A stretch of DNA of 64,000 nt from Dyella telluris (GTDB lineage: Bacteria; Pseudomonadota; Gammaproteobacteria; Xanthomonadales; Rhodanobacteraceae), in assembly GCF_014297575.1 (NCBI RefSeq), contig NZ_CP060412.1, positions 1,922,001-1,986,000 on the forward strand, in the 5' to 3' direction. The translations under genes were made by a program, and so were the position numbers. Numbering within the stretch: the first letter of the stretch is position 1; each line of letters opens with the position of its first letter. Shown piece by piece: positions 30,386 to 40,259 of the stretch. Under the pieces are notes generated by a model that was given only the letters and a program-made list of their open reading frames with translations, did not search any database and was not told the origin of the DNA.

Positions 30386-31075
30386 ATGAACCCCGTGATC
30401 ATCCCCATCCAGCCCGACCATTTTCCCGAACAGGCGGCCAGCTTCGCGCTGGAAGGGCCGGCCGGCAAGCTCGAGGCCGTCAGCGACGTGGCCGTACCCG
30501 AAGAGGCACGCCGCGGCACCGCCATCATCTGCCACCCCCACCCGCTGCAGGGCGGCACCATGCACAACAAGGTGGTGACCATGGTGGAACGCTCGCTGCG
30601 CGAGTCGGGCCTGGACACCGTCCGGTTCAACTTCCGTGGCACCGGCGAGTCGGAGGGCACCTATGACCATGGCAACGGCGAGGGCGACGACCTGGCCGCG
30701 GTGGCCGCCTGGGTGCGCGAGGTGCGCCCGGACGATGACTTGTGGCTGGCCGGCTTCTCGTTCGGCAGCTATGTGTCCCTGCGCAACGCCGTGCGCCTGC
30801 GCGCGGACGCGCTGATCAGCATCGCACCGCCGGCCGGTCGCTGGCCGTTCGAGGACATCCAGCTGCCGACCTGCCCCTGGCTGGTGGTGCAGGGCGAGGA
30901 AGACGAGATCGTCGACCCGCAGGCCGTGTTCAGCTGGATCGACGGCATGGCGCGCAAGCCCGAGCTGGTGCGCATGCCGGAAACCAGCCACTTCTTCCAT
31001 CGCCGCCTCATGGACCTGCGCGGCGCCATCAAGCATGCCGTGCAGCCCTGGCTGCCGCCGCTGCGTCAGGATTGA
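30386..31075 (+). CDS. alpha/beta hydrolase
   Basis: 229 residues. HPHPLQGGTMHNK near residue 52 is characteristic of a conserved proteobacterial hydrolase group often next to zapE and acpH-like genes. FRGTGESEG, the nucleophile elbow AGFSFGSYV, acid Asp in VQGEEDEIVD and His in TSHFFH complete the triad. It is a soluble serine hydrolase of unknown substrate. The start ATG is the first that gives the family N-terminus. The zapE gene starts 70 bp downstream and may be co-transcribed. Confidence 0.88.
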   Translation: MNPVIIPIQPDHFPEQAASFALEGPAGKLEAVSDVAVPEEARRGTAIICHPHPLQGGTMHNKVVTMVERSLRESGLDTVRFNFRGTGESEGTYDHGNGEGDDLAAVAAWVREVRPDDDLWLAGFSFGSYVSLRNAVRLRADALISIAPPAGRWPFEDIQLPTCPWLVVQGEEDEIVDPQAVFSWIDGMARKPELVRMPETSHFFHRRLMDLRGAIKHAVQPWLPPLRQD

Positions 31076-31144
31076 CGCCGCCAGCCCTCCCCCATGTTCG
31101 ATGCCCCGTTTCCCCGCGGGGCGCCCGCAGAGTCCGCCGTACCC

Positions 31145-32266
31145 ATGAGTAACTCCGCCCTGCTCGCGCCCAGTGCGCGATATCACGAAGGCGTCAGCGC
31201 GCACCGCTGGGAGGCCGATCCGGCCCAGCAGGCGCTGCTGCCCGAGTTCGACCGCATGCATGCCGAGCTCATCGCCTCCACGGCCATCGGCAATGGCGGT
31301 GGCCTGTTCGGCCGCCTCAAGTCCCTGCTGGGCAGTGATGCGCGCGACGGCGTGCAGGGGCTGTACCTGTGGGGCAGCGTGGGACGCGGCAAGACCTTCC
31401 TGATGGACATGTTCGTGGCGAGCCTGCCGCAGGGCATGGCGCTGCGCCGGCACTACCACCGTTTCATGGGCGAGGTGCACGAACAGTTGCGCGAGCTGGG
31501 TGAACGGCAGGATCCCCTGCTGGAAGTAGCCGCCCAGATCGCCTCGCGTTGCCGCGTGCTGTGCCTGGACGAGTTCCTGGTCAACGACATCGGCGATGCC
31601 ATGATCCTGGCTACCCTGCTGCAGTCACTGTTCGAACGCGGCGTGACGCTGGTGACCACCTCCAACACCGCGCCGGCGAACCTGTACAAGGATGGCCTGC
31701 AGCGCGCACGCTTCCTGCCGGCCATCGCGCTGATCGAGAAGCACTGCCGCGTGGTGCAGATGATTTCCTCGCACGACTGGCGCCTGCGCGCGCTGACCCA
31801 GGCCGCGGTGTACCAGACCCCGCCCGGACCGGAAGCGGAGCGCGCGCTGTCGCGCATCTTCACCACGCAGGCGGAAGGTTCGGTGCAGGATGGCGGCGAG
31901 ATGATCATCAATGATCGTCCGATTCCGGTGCGCAAGCGCGCGCGCAATATCCTGTGGTTTGATTTCGCCGCGCTGTGCGAAGGCCCGCGCGCCGTGTCCG
32001 ACTACATCGAACTGGCCAAGGCCGGTCCCGCGGTGATCATTTCCAACGTGCCGCAGTTCACCGTCTACACCGACGATGCGGCGCGCCGCTTCGTACTGCT
32101 GGTGGACGAGTTCTACGACCGCCACGTGAAGCTGATCCTTTCCGCCGCCGCACCGATCACCGAGCTGTACGACGGCGAGCGCCTGCGCGCGGAGTTCGGT
32201 CGCACGGAATCGCGCCTGATTGAAATGCAGAGCGAGGAATACCTCGCGAGTGAGCATCTGCCCTGA
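31145..32266 (+). CDS. zapE: ZapE/AFG1-like ATPase
   Basis: 373 residues. Walker A is GSVGRGKTFLMD near residue 78 and Walker B is CLDEFLVND near 140. YHRFMGEVH and TSNTAPANLYKDGLQR are typical blocks of the AFG1/ZapE family. In E. coli, ZapE contacts the Z ring during division; mitochondrial AFG1 is linked to protein quality control. It is cytoplasmic or peripherally membrane bound. The frame also offers an ATG at 31094; neither start has a clear ribosome site, but 31145 (MSNSALL) fits family length better. It follows the hydrolase gene by 70 bp. Confidence 0.9.
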   Translation: MSNSALLAPSARYHEGVSAHRWEADPAQQALLPEFDRMHAELIASTAIGNGGGLFGRLKSLLGSDARDGVQGLYLWGSVGRGKTFLMDMFVASLPQGMALRRHYHRFMGEVHEQLRELGERQDPLLEVAAQIASRCRVLCLDEFLVNDIGDAMILATLLQSLFERGVTLVTTSNTAPANLYKDGLQRARFLPAIALIEKHCRVVQMISSHDWRLRALTQAAVYQTPPGPEAERALSRIFTTQAEGSVQDGGEMIINDRPIPVRKRARNILWFDFAALCEGPRAVSDYIELAKAGPAVIISNVPQFTVYTDDAARRFVLLVDEFYDRHVKLILSAAAPITELYDGERLRAEFGRTESRLIEMQSEEYLASEHLP

Positions 32267-32283
32267 CCCGCCTCGCTCCCCTC

Positions 32284-32307
32284 TGTAGGAGCGCCCCTGT
32301 GCGCGAC
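32284..32307. repeat. REP family B half-site
   Basis: A single TGTAGGAGCGCCCCTGTG...CGAC half without its mirrored partner, just after zapE. Confidence 0.8.
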
Positions 32308-32393
32308 GGGCGCCGCACATCGGTGAATGCCATCACCGTGAAACGCCTCGTGGCTGCTGCTAACGTGTCCGCACCCCAATGGCCGGAGCCGCC

Positions 32394-32771
32394 ATGTCGA
32401 TCCTGCTCGCGCTTGCCTTGCAACTGAGCCCTGCTACCAGTGCGGATTTCCATGCGCGCGTCACCCAGGCCAAGATGGCCGAAGGTGCAGCCACGGGGCC
32501 GGCATACCAGAAGCAGATGTGGGATCGCATCGGCAACCTGACCACCGATGCTTACAAGGCCTGCCTGGCAGGCGTGCAAGCATCGGACAAGACACCCTTC
32601 ACCCTGGTAGCCAACGTGGGCGCAGACGGTCGCCTCACCGGCATCGCCGTGCAGCCCGAGATCGCCGTGGCCAAATGCATGGCCAGCCACTTCACCGGCC
32701 TCACCCTGCCGGCACCGCCTGCCCAGCCCGCGCCCTATCCCATCGAGATCGATTTCAGCATCAAATCATGA
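32394..32771 (+). CDS. small exported protein of unknown function
   Basis: 125 residues. A short hydrophobic signal (SILLALALQLSPATSA) is followed by a region of about 105 residues with two Cys (KACLAG and AKCMASHF). The end PLPAPPA...PIEIDFSIKS resembles the C-terminal part of small periplasmic proteins common in Xanthomonadales. I cannot name a family or a function. The ATG at 32394 follows GGAG; an ATG five codons earlier lacks one. It stands alone. Confidence 0.65.
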   Translation: MSILLALALQLSPATSADFHARVTQAKMAEGAATGPAYQKQMWDRIGNLTTDAYKACLAGVQASDKTPFTLVANVGADGRLTGIAVQPEIAVAKCMASHFTGLTLPAPPAQPAPYPIEIDFSIKS

Positions 32772-32909
32772 ACAGCGAATGGCACAACAGCGGTGCTTGG
32801 CTCCGCGCGGGCGTGCCATAGGCAAAATGGTCTCATTGCGGTCCATGAAGTCGCTGGAGTAGCCTCAGCCCCATGACAGGACACTTGTCCTGTAGGGGGC
32901 ATTGAAGCG

Positions 32910-34751
32910 ATGCGCACGACCACGGGCTGGAGTCCGGGGCAGCATGCGGCCGGGCACCAGGATGCAGCGCCCGACGCCGAGCTGCCTGTGGAGCCAGCTG
33001 CTTCAACCGATAGCTTTGCCGTACCCGGCTTCGATGCCGTGGTGCGCCTGGTCACGCGTTCGCTCGACGTGCCGCTGGTGGCGCTGGTGCTGAACAGCGG
33101 CGCGGCGTACTGGTTCGCCGATGGCAATGAAATGCCCGCCAGTGGCCCGCGCGCCTTGCACCCCTTGTTCCTGCAGGCGGCACGCAGCCTGGCGCCGCAC
33201 GTGGTGCTCGATGCGCTGGACGATGTTGGCCTGCGCGACGCGACGCCACCGCTGACGGCCGGCCCTGGCCCCATCCGTTTCTTCGCCAGCGAGCCGGTGG
33301 GCACGCTGACCGGCCAGCACATCGGCGCGCTGTGCGTGATGGATCCACAGCCGCGCGCCGCGCTCAGCGAAAGCGAGCAGACCGCGCTGCGCGATGCCGC
33401 CACGCTGATCGGCACCGGCGTGGTGCTGCGCAGTTACCTGGGGCGCACCGACCCCATCACGCAACTGCCGCACCGCTATGCGTTCTTCGACGACCTGCGC
33501 AAGCACCTGCAGGATGGCGAGGCGCACGCATGGGTGATGGCCATCGACGTGGCGCCGGTACAACGCTTCAACGCGTTCGTGCGCGCCATGGGCCACGCCT
33601 ACGCCGACGAACTCATGCGTGCCGTCGCAGCGCGCGCACTGACCTGGATTCCGTCCGACGTCCACCTGTACCAGGTGGGCGCGACGCGCTTTGCCGCCGT
33701 ATTGCCGGACAACCATCTGCTGGACGACACCGCGCGCCTGGATGACCTGGTCGAACGCCTGCGCCAGCCGTTCGACTGCCTCGGCATTCCGCTCACCATC
33801 CAGCCGGGCGTCGGCCTGCTCAAGATGAACGCGGCCGAGTTGCGCGGCGGCGATCCGCTGCGGCTGGTGATGAACGCCTCCTACGAGGCGCAGCAACATC
33901 CGCGCGGATGGACGGTTTACAACCGCCTGCAGGACGAGCAGCAGCGGCAGGAGTTCCTGCTGGTCACCGAACTGGCCGCCGCACTCAACGAAGGCGAGGA
34001 ACTGGATCTTCACTACCAGCCGCGCATCGACCTGGACACGGGACGCTGCGTGGCGCTGGAAGCCCTGGCCCGCTGGCACCACCCCACGCTGGGCGCCATT
34101 CCGCCTGCGCATTTCGTGGCGCTGGCCGAACGCGCCGGGCTGATGCACTCGCTCACGCAATGGGTGATGGAGCGCAGCGTCGCGCAGCTCGCCGTCTGGC
34201 GTCGCGGCGGTCACGACATCAAGCTTTCGCTCAATGTGTCCAGCACGGATCTGGGCGCTGACCTGGTCAACCGCCTGCGCGCGGTGGCCGAGCGCCACAA
34301 GATCGGCCTGGACACGCTGGAGCTGGAATTCACCGAAAGCACGCTGATGGAACACAGCGCGCTCACCCGGCGACACCTTACGGCGATCCGCCAACTGGGC
34401 ACCGGCATTGCCATCGATGACTTCGGAACCGGCTACAGCAACCTCGCCGCGCTGCGCCAGATGCCGGCGACGAGCCTGAAGATCGACCAGTCGTTCGTGC
34501 GCGGCATGGGCACCAGCCCTCACGACGAGGCCATCGTGCGTTCCGTGGCGGAGCTGGCGCGCAACATGGGTTTCCGCGTGGTGGTGGAAGGCGTGGAAAC
34601 GTCGAACATCTACGAAAGCGTGCTGGGCATGGCCTGCGACGAAGCGCAGGGCTTCCATATCGCCCACCCGCTGCCGTCGTGCGATGTGCCGAACTGGCTG
34701 AAGGCGCACGTTGGCATGCCGTCGCGACGGGCGGTGCGCTGGGCTCCGTAA
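32910..34751 (+). CDS. GAF-degenerate GGDEF-EAL protein, probable c-di-GMP phosphodiesterase
   Basis: 613 residues, no membrane segment. A GAF-like sensor (about 40-175) is followed by a GGDEF domain (about 185-345) in which the signature is lost: VGATRFAAVLP stands where GGDEF would be, so diguanylate cyclase activity is not expected. The EAL domain (about 350-600) keeps its active-site set: ALEALARWHHP, the Asn of SLNVSS, the Glu of LEFTES, IDDFGTGYSNL, the Lys of LKIDQSFV and the Glu of VVEGVET. It should therefore hydrolyse c-di-GMP to pGpG, with the GAF and degenerate GGDEF acting as sensors or GTP-binding regulators. It is a single gene; a family-B REP pair follows. Confidence 0.9.
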   Translation: MRTTTGWSPGQHAAGHQDAAPDAELPVEPAASTDSFAVPGFDAVVRLVTRSLDVPLVALVLNSGAAYWFADGNEMPASGPRALHPLFLQAARSLAPHVVLDALDDVGLRDATPPLTAGPGPIRFFASEPVGTLTGQHIGALCVMDPQPRAALSESEQTALRDAATLIGTGVVLRSYLGRTDPITQLPHRYAFFDDLRKHLQDGEAHAWVMAIDVAPVQRFNAFVRAMGHAYADELMRAVAARALTWIPSDVHLYQVGATRFAAVLPDNHLLDDTARLDDLVERLRQPFDCLGIPLTIQPGVGLLKMNAAELRGGDPLRLVMNASYEAQQHPRGWTVYNRLQDEQQRQEFLLVTELAAALNEGEELDLHYQPRIDLDTGRCVALEALARWHHPTLGAIPPAHFVALAERAGLMHSLTQWVMERSVAQLAVWRRGGHDIKLSLNVSSTDLGADLVNRLRAVAERHKIGLDTLELEFTESTLMEHSALTRRHLTAIRQLGTGIAIDDFGTGYSNLAALRQMPATSLKIDQSFVRGMGTSPHDEAIVRSVAELARNMGFRVVVEGVETSNIYESVLGMACDEAQGFHIAHPLPSCDVPNWLKAHVGMPSRRAVRWAP

Positions 34752-34763
34752 GACGCGCTTCTC

Positions 34764-34843
34764 TGTAGGAGCGTGCTTGCGCGCGACAAACATCGTGGCG
34801 GTAACGACCAGGCGCTTCGGTCGCGCAGGAGTGCGCTCCTACA
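34764..34843. repeat. REP family B inverted pair
   Basis: TGTAGGAGCGTGCTTGCGC left half and GGTCGCGCAGGAGTGCGCTC right half, between convergent genes. It may serve as a terminator for both. Confidence 0.85.
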
Positions 34844-34891
34844 TGGCCGGCGGCCGGGGAATCGCTCACCCTGACCGCAACATTTGGCCGG

Positions 34892-36571
34892 TTACGCCAC
34901 CGGCAACTTCAGCGATTCTGCCATCGCCTCGCGCATCAGGTACTTCTGCACCTTGCCCGTCACCGTCATCGGGAACGCATCGACGAAGCGCACGTAGTGC
35001 GGCACCTTGAAGTAGGCAAGGTGATGGCGGCAGTAGCTCTGGATCTCCGCCTCGCTGGATTCGCAGCCCTCGCGCAGGCGTACCCACGCGCAGACCTGCT
35101 CGCCGAACTTTTCGTCCGGCACGCCGAAGACCTGTACGTCCAGCACCTTGGGATGGGTATAGAGAAACTCTTCGATCTCGCGCGGATAGATGTTCTCGCC
35201 GCCGCGGATGATCATGTCCTTGAGGCGACCGACGATGGTGCAGTAACCCTGCTCGTCGATCACGGCCAGGTCGCCGGTGTGCATCCAGCGCGCTTCATCG
35301 ATGGCTTCGCGGGTGCGCGCTTCGTCTTCCCAGTAACCGAGCATCACCGAGTAGCCGCGCGTACACAGTTCGCCCGGCGAACCACGCGGCACGATCCGGC
35401 CCTGCTCGTCCACCAGCTTCACTTCCACGTGCGGATGGATACGACCCACGCTGTCCACGCGCCGTTCCAGCGGATCGGTGGTGATGGACTGGAAGCTCAC
35501 CGGGCTGGTTTCCGTCATGCCATAGGCGATGGTCACCTCGCTCATGTGCATCTCGCTCACCACGCGGCGCATCACCTCGATGGGACACGGCGAGCCCGCC
35601 ATGATGCCGGTGCGCAGCGAGCTCAGGTCGAAGCGACGGAACTCGGGATGCTCCAGCTCGGCAATGAACATGGTCGGCACCCCGTGCAGGCCGGTGCAGC
35701 GTTCGTCCTGCACCGCTTCCAGCGTAGCCAGCACGTCGAAGCCCTCGCCCGGAATCACCATGCAGGCGCCGTGCGTGACGCAGGCCAGGTTGCCCAGCAC
35801 CATGCCGAAGCAGTGATAGAACGGCACCGGTATGCACAGCCGGTCCTGCTCGGTGAGCCGCATGGCCTCGCCGATGAAGAAGCCGTTGTTGATGATGTTG
35901 TGGTGCGTGAGCGTCGCGCCCTTGGGTGCACCGGTGGTGCCGGACGTGAACTGGATATTCACCGGGTCGTCGAAACTCAGTTCGCTTTCCACGGCACGCA
36001 ACTGCGCCATGGCGTCGTCGTCGGCACGCGTGCCCAGCTCAAACCACGGCCGCGTACCGGCGACGGTTTCGTCGTCCAGCAGGATGACGTCGCGCAATGA
36101 CGGCAAGCGCTCGGACTGCAGTTCGCCAGCGGTAGCCGTCGCCAGTTCGGGCGCCAGCTCGATCAGCATGTCCAGGTAGTGCGAACTCTTGAATCGTCGC
36201 GGCAGCACGAGCGCACGGCAACGCACCTTGTTGAGCGCGTACTCCAGCTCATGCAGGCGATACGCCGGGTTGATGTTCACCAGAATCAGCCCGGCCTTGG
36301 GCGCAGCGAACTGCAGCACCACCCACTCGTAGCGGTTGGGCGCCCAGATGCCGATGCGGTCCCCGCGCTGCAGGCCCAGCGACAACAGGCCGGCGGCGAC
36401 GCGCTCCACTTCCGCATGGAATTGCCGGTAATCAAGGCGGATGCCCTGCGACCTCACCACCAGCGCCGGTTGCTCAGGATGCGCGGCCGCGATGCGGTCC
36501 AGCAGGCTACCCACGGTGTCGCCCAGCAGCGGCTGCGAACTGACACCGTGGACGTAGCTCGCAGCAGGCAT
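34892..36571 (-). CDS. AMP-dependent acyl-CoA synthetase
   Basis: 559 residues of the ANL adenylate-forming superfamily. The P-loop-like motif is [18 protein letters not shown] near residue 210, followed by YGMTETSP, the hinge [19 protein letters not shown] near 435 and the catalytic Lys in [13 protein letters not shown] near 540. It activates a carboxylic acid, probably a medium- or long-chain fatty acid, as acyl-AMP then acyl-CoA in the cytoplasm. Relatives with this HHN...YHCFG layout are usually called fatty-acyl-CoA synthetases. The start is the ATG beginning MPAASY. It is divergent from the amidohydrolase gene. Confidence 0.9.
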   Translation of the reverse strand: MPAASYVHGVSSQPLLGDTVGSLLDRIAAAHPEQPALVVRSQGIRLDYRQFHAEVERVAAGLLSLGLQRGDRIGIWAPNRYEWVVLQFAAPKAGLILVNINPAYRLHELEYALNKVRCRALVLPRRFKSSHYLDMLIELAPELATATAGELQSERLPSLRDVILLDDETVAGTRPWFELGTRADDDAMAQLRAVESELSFDDPVNIQFTSGTTGAPKGATLTHHNIINNGFFIGEAMRLTEQDRLCIPVPFYHCFGMVLGNLACVTHGACMVIPGEGFDVLATLEAVQDERCTGLHGVPTMFIAELEHPEFRRFDLSSLRTGIMAGSPCPIEVMRRVVSEMHMSEVTIAYGMTETSPVSFQSITTDPLERRVDSVGRIHPHVEVKLVDEQGRIVPRGSPGELCTRGYSVMLGYWEDEARTREAIDEARWMHTGDLAVIDEQGYCTIVGRLKDMIIRGGENIYPREIEEFLYTHPKVLDVQVFGVPDEKFGEQVCAWVRLREGCESSEAEIQSYCRHHLAYFKVPHYVRFVDAFPMTVTGKVQKYLMREAMAESLKLPVA

Positions 36572-36711
36572 GGCGGGATTCTCTGGGGCCGGGGATCGAG
36601 CATAGCACCGGGTTTGCAAGGGCCGCGAAGCTATCGACCTTGGTCGCAAACCGGCTCTCCCGACCGCGGAACGACTTGGTAGGATCGGGGCACCACCTGC
36701 GGAGACCTCCC

Positions 36712-38007
36712 ATGCGCCTGACCTCGCTCGCCCTGGCCGTAGCCACCGTCATTGCCGGCACGGCCCACGCCGCCGACACCACGCAACTCGTGCAGGGTGA
36801 GCTGCCGCAGGTTACCGCCTGGCGACGCGACATCCACCAGCATCCCGAGCTCAGCAATCGCGAAACGCGCACGTCGGCGCTGGTCGCCGCGCAACTGAAA
36901 AGGCTGGGGCTGGAGGTGCACACGGGCATTGCGCACACCGGCGTGGTCGGCATCCTCAAGGGTGGCAAACCGGGGCCGAAGCTTGCCATTCGCGCGGACA
37001 TGGATGCGCTGCCGGTGACGGAGGAAGTGGATGTTTCGTTTGCATCGAAAGCCAAGGGCGAATACCGCGGCAAGCAGGTGGGCGTCATGCACGCCTGCGG
37101 CCACGATGCGCACACCGCGATGCTGCTGGGCCTGGCCACCGTGCTCGCCGGCATGAAGAAAGACCTGCCGGGCGAAGTGATGTTCGTATTCCAGCCCGCC
37201 GAGGAAGGCGCACCGGCAGGCGAGGAAGGCGGTGCCTCCCTGATGCTGAAGGAAGGCGTGTTCCGCGACTTCAAGCCCGATGCCATGTTCGGCATGCACG
37301 TGGTCAGCTCGCTCAACGTCGGCACGGTGGCCGTGCGGCCCGGCCCCACCATGGCCGGCTCGGACTGGTTCAAGATGGTGGTGCACGGCAAGCAGACACA
37401 TGGCGCGATGCCGTGGAACGGTGTCGACCCCATCGTCACCTCGGCCGAGATCATCAGCGCCGCGCAGACCATCGTCAGCCGCAAGCTCAATATCGGCGAC
37501 CTGCCCGCGGTGCTCAGCTTCGGCATCGTCGAAGGTGGCGCGCGCTACAACATCGTGCCCGACAAGGTGGAACTGCAGGGCACGCTGCGCACCTTCGATG
37601 CCGGCATGCGACAGCAGGCGATGGACAACCTGAAGAACATCGCCGAACACATCGCCCAGGCGAACGGCGCCACCGTGGAAACCGAGATCCCCGTGGGCGA
37701 CAGCAACCCGGTGCTGGTCAACAATCCGGCGCTGGAAGCGCGTGTGCGCAACAGCATTGCCACGGCCATCGGTGGCGATCATGTGATCGAGGCCAAGCCG
37801 TGGATGGCATCGGAAGACTTCGCCTATTTCGCCAAGGAAGTACCCAGCGTGTATTTCTTCGTCGGCGCCACGCCCACCGGGCAGGATGCGCTGAAAGCGC
37901 CTGCCAACCATTCACCGAAGTTCTTCATGGACGAAGGTGCGATGAAGGTTGGCATGACCTCCATGCTGCAGGCCACGCTCGACTACCTCAACGGCCCGGC
38001 CTCCTGA
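36712..38007 (+). CDS. exported M20-family amidohydrolase
   Basis: 431 residues with a signal peptide (cleavage near AHAAD, residue 21). The M20D metal-site motifs are present: [27 protein letters not shown] (two ligands), PAEEGAP and GMHVV, and the lid domain [16 protein letters not shown] lies near 225. The family cleaves N-acyl amino acids or related amides with two zinc or cobalt ions. Unlike the usual cytoplasmic members, this copy is directed to the periplasm. The substrate is unknown. The ATG follows GGAGACCTCCC. It is convergent with the downstream S8 protease gene with a 67-bp gap. Confidence 0.9.
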   Translation: MRLTSLALAVATVIAGTAHAADTTQLVQGELPQVTAWRRDIHQHPELSNRETRTSALVAAQLKRLGLEVHTGIAHTGVVGILKGGKPGPKLAIRADMDALPVTEEVDVSFASKAKGEYRGKQVGVMHACGHDAHTAMLLGLATVLAGMKKDLPGEVMFVFQPAEEGAPAGEEGGASLMLKEGVFRDFKPDAMFGMHVVSSLNVGTVAVRPGPTMAGSDWFKMVVHGKQTHGAMPWNGVDPIVTSAEIISAAQTIVSRKLNIGDLPAVLSFGIVEGGARYNIVPDKVELQGTLRTFDAGMRQQAMDNLKNIAEHIAQANGATVETEIPVGDSNPVLVNNPALEARVRNSIATAIGGDHVIEAKPWMASEDFAYFAKEVPSVYFFVGATPTGQDALKAPANHSPKFFMDEGAMKVGMTSMLQATLDYLNGPAS

Positions 38008-38074
38008 AGGAAAACACGCGCCCGGCTCCCCGGCGGTTCTGGACCCGCCGGGAAACCGGGCGACATGCCCCCTC

Positions 38075-40006
38075 TCAGTGCGCCACGTAGCTGGCGACCA
38101 GCTGCACGTTGGCGAAGGCTTTCACGCCGTTGACCCGGACGTACCACGTATCGGCGACAGGTGCCGTCTGCGTCACGGCTTCGTTGTTGGTGTTGGGCTT
38201 GGCCGAAGTGAAGTCGGCATTGCCGCCACTCAGCATCACGGGTACGCCCTGCTTCACGTACAACGACACATCACCCGTGCCACCCACGGTGCGAATGGCC
38301 AGGTTGGTGGCATTGGCCGGCACGGTGACGGCGTAGAGCAAAGACGTCCCCGCGTTGCCCGATATCGCCACTGCCTTGCCATTGGCCAGGGGCACCGGCG
38401 CTGCCGTCATCGCGGCGCTCACTGCGGCCTGCACGGCTGCGTTGGCATCCACCACACCTGCACCCAACGGATGGGCCATGGCCAGCGGGAACGGCCGGAC
38501 CGAATTGACCAGCGCCTCCTCGATCTGCACCGGGGCCAATGCCGGCAGGCCGGCGGCCTTCACCGCTTCGATCATCAGTGCGACCACGCCCGCCACGTGC
38601 GGTGTGGCCTGCGACGTGCCGGCCATTTCACCGTAGATGGGATTGCCCGGCACGGTAGTGCCGTCGTTGAGCGTGGACCAGACGAAACCCGCATCCATCT
38701 GATTGGGATAGTTGACCGGATCGTCATTGACGTAGATGCCGCCGCCGGGTGCCGCGATGGATACGCGGTTACCGAAGTTGGAATAGAACGCCGCCTTGCC
38801 GGTAATGCCGACGGAGGACACCGTGATCACGCCGGGACAGCTGGCCGGCGAGTAGTTCTCCGTGTTGTCCGTGTTGTTGCCGGCGGCGACCACCACGGTC
38901 ACGCCACGCTGAAGCGCACCGGCGATCGCGGTACCGAACGCATCGCTTGCCTCGCAGCTGCCAGGACCGCCCAGGCTCATGCTGATCACCTGCGCAGGAT
39001 TGGGGTTGGCCGGCATGCCAGGCACCGTGCCGCCCGAAGCCCAGGTAATCGCATCGGCGATATCCGACGTCGCACCGCCACAATGACCCAACGCGCGCAA
39101 CGGCAACACCTGCGAACCCGGCGCCACGCCCGTGACGCCCACGCCATTGTTGGTGACGGCCGCAATGGTGCCGGCCACGTGCGTGCCGTGCCAGCTGCTG
39201 TTTTCCACGCCGCAACCCATGGCCGAGCTGGTCCAGTCGCCGGTATCCCAGCCACCGGATACGCGACCATTGGTGGCGCGACCGGACGTTGCGGCGTCAG
39301 TGATGAAGTCGTAACCCGCATTGGCCAGCGCCAGGTTGAGATCGGGATGCTGCGTCACGCCCGTATCGATCTCCGCCACCACCACGCCCGTGCCATCGCG
39401 GCTCGGCCAGGCAGAGGATGCATTGCTGCCGCCGTAGTTCGCGTAGCCGGTGGTGTCGGTGCCGATGGTTTCCATCGTGCCCGTGCCAGGACGCATATGC
39501 CACTGATACGCGAAGTACGGATCGTTCGGCGTGCTGGTGCCCACGGCAGCGGTCTTGACCGTGCCGGCGAGGATGTCCTTGACGATGTGCATGCGCACGT
39601 CGGGTTCGACATGGGCCACCGCAGGATCCGCCGCGATCTGCTGCATCAGCGCGACGGCCTCGTTGCGGCTCAGTTTGCGGCTGGTATGCACCACGTCGGC
39701 ACCGATACCGAGCTTGCGCTTCCACTGCACGCTTACCGCGTTGGAAGGCGTGGCCTTCTGCGAGTTGGCGTCCAGCTTCGCGCGGGCCACCGCCACGCGG
39801 ACATTCTGCTCGACGGCGTTGCCGTTGCCGCGTTCCACGCTGCCGTCACGATAGGTAACGATGAAGCCATCGACCGTGTCATGGGTGCCCATGGTCGACG
39901 CATTGATGGTTGCGCCGGTGGCGGTGACGATGGATGCGGCGTGTGCCGCCGAAAAGCCCAGTGCCGCGGCCAGTACGGCCACGCGGCAGACAGTAAGGTG
40001 TTTCAT
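38075..40006 (-). CDS. subtilisin-like serine protease (S8) with C-terminal PPC-type domain
   Basis: 643 residues. A signal peptide ends near 24 (AHAAS), an I9-like propeptide covers about 40-150, then the peptidase domain. The triad is visible: Asp214 (AEIDTG), His273 (SSWHGTHVAG) and Ser465 (EMAGTSQATPHVAG), with the oxyanion Asn in AAGNN. After about residue 530 comes a beta-sandwich PPC-type domain (GGTGDVSLYVKQG). Such enzymes mature outside the cell after type II secretion. The ATG at 40006 follows GGGAGTC. It starts 61 bp after the TAA anchor region on the same strand, so it is probably co-transcribed with the adhesin. Confidence 0.93.
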   Translation of the reverse strand: MKHLTVCRVAVLAAALGFSAAHAASIVTATGATINASTMGTHDTVDGFIVTYRDGSVERGNGNAVEQNVRVAVARAKLDANSQKATPSNAVSVQWKRKLGIGADVVHTSRKLSRNEAVALMQQIAADPAVAHVEPDVRMHIVKDILAGTVKTAAVGTSTPNDPYFAYQWHMRPGTGTMETIGTDTTGYANYGGSNASSAWPSRDGTGVVVAEIDTGVTQHPDLNLALANAGYDFITDAATSGRATNGRVSGGWDTGDWTSSAMGCGVENSSWHGTHVAGTIAAVTNNGVGVTGVAPGSQVLPLRALGHCGGATSDIADAITWASGGTVPGMPANPNPAQVISMSLGGPGSCEASDAFGTAIAGALQRGVTVVVAAGNNTDNTENYSPASCPGVITVSSVGITGKAAFYSNFGNRVSIAAPGGGIYVNDDPVNYPNQMDAGFVWSTLNDGTTVPGNPIYGEMAGTSQATPHVAGVVALMIEAVKAAGLPALAPVQIEEALVNSVRPFPLAMAHPLGAGVVDANAAVQAAVSAAMTAAPVPLANGKAVAISGNAGTSLLYAVTVPANATNLAIRTVGGTGDVSLYVKQGVPVMLSGGNADFTSAKPNTNNEAVTQTAPVADTWYVRVNGVKAFANVQLVASYVAH

Positions 40007-40067
40007 GCATGACTCCCGGACAGGATGAGTGAGCAGGCAGGGGCGCCCGCGAAGGCGCCCCGACCCG

Positions 40068-40259
40068 TTACCAGCTGAAGCCGCCGCCAACGCCGACGGA
40101 CGATTCGGACCCCGACACCGACGCACCCACCGACACGCTCGCGTGGTTGCTGGCGAATGCGCGCTGATAGCCCACCGCGAACGCACCCTGGCCGTTGTAG
40201 TTGCCGGCACCGAAGCCGACGCGGTTGTCGCCGGCCAGGTTCGACGTATTGGCCGTCAT
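40068..40259 (-). pseudogene. detached YadA-type outer-membrane anchor of the first TAA
   Basis: 63 codons in the same frame as the upstream adhesin passenger and separated from it by one TAG. The segment (MTANTSNLAGDNRVG... to GGGFSW) is a complete YadA anchor: four beta strands ending in an aromatic residue. In the second TAA the equivalent junction reads TQMAINAAG with Gln where this gene has the stop. The next codon after the stop is ATG, so low-level re-initiation is conceivable, but the product would lack a signal peptide. It is most likely non-functional unless the amber codon is read through. Confidence 0.85.

Noticed and set aside
29738..31480. A long minus-strand frame extending acpH upstream
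   Set aside because: It crosses the divergent hydrolase gene. The AcpH family start at 30337 fits length and signature, and the extension has no homology.
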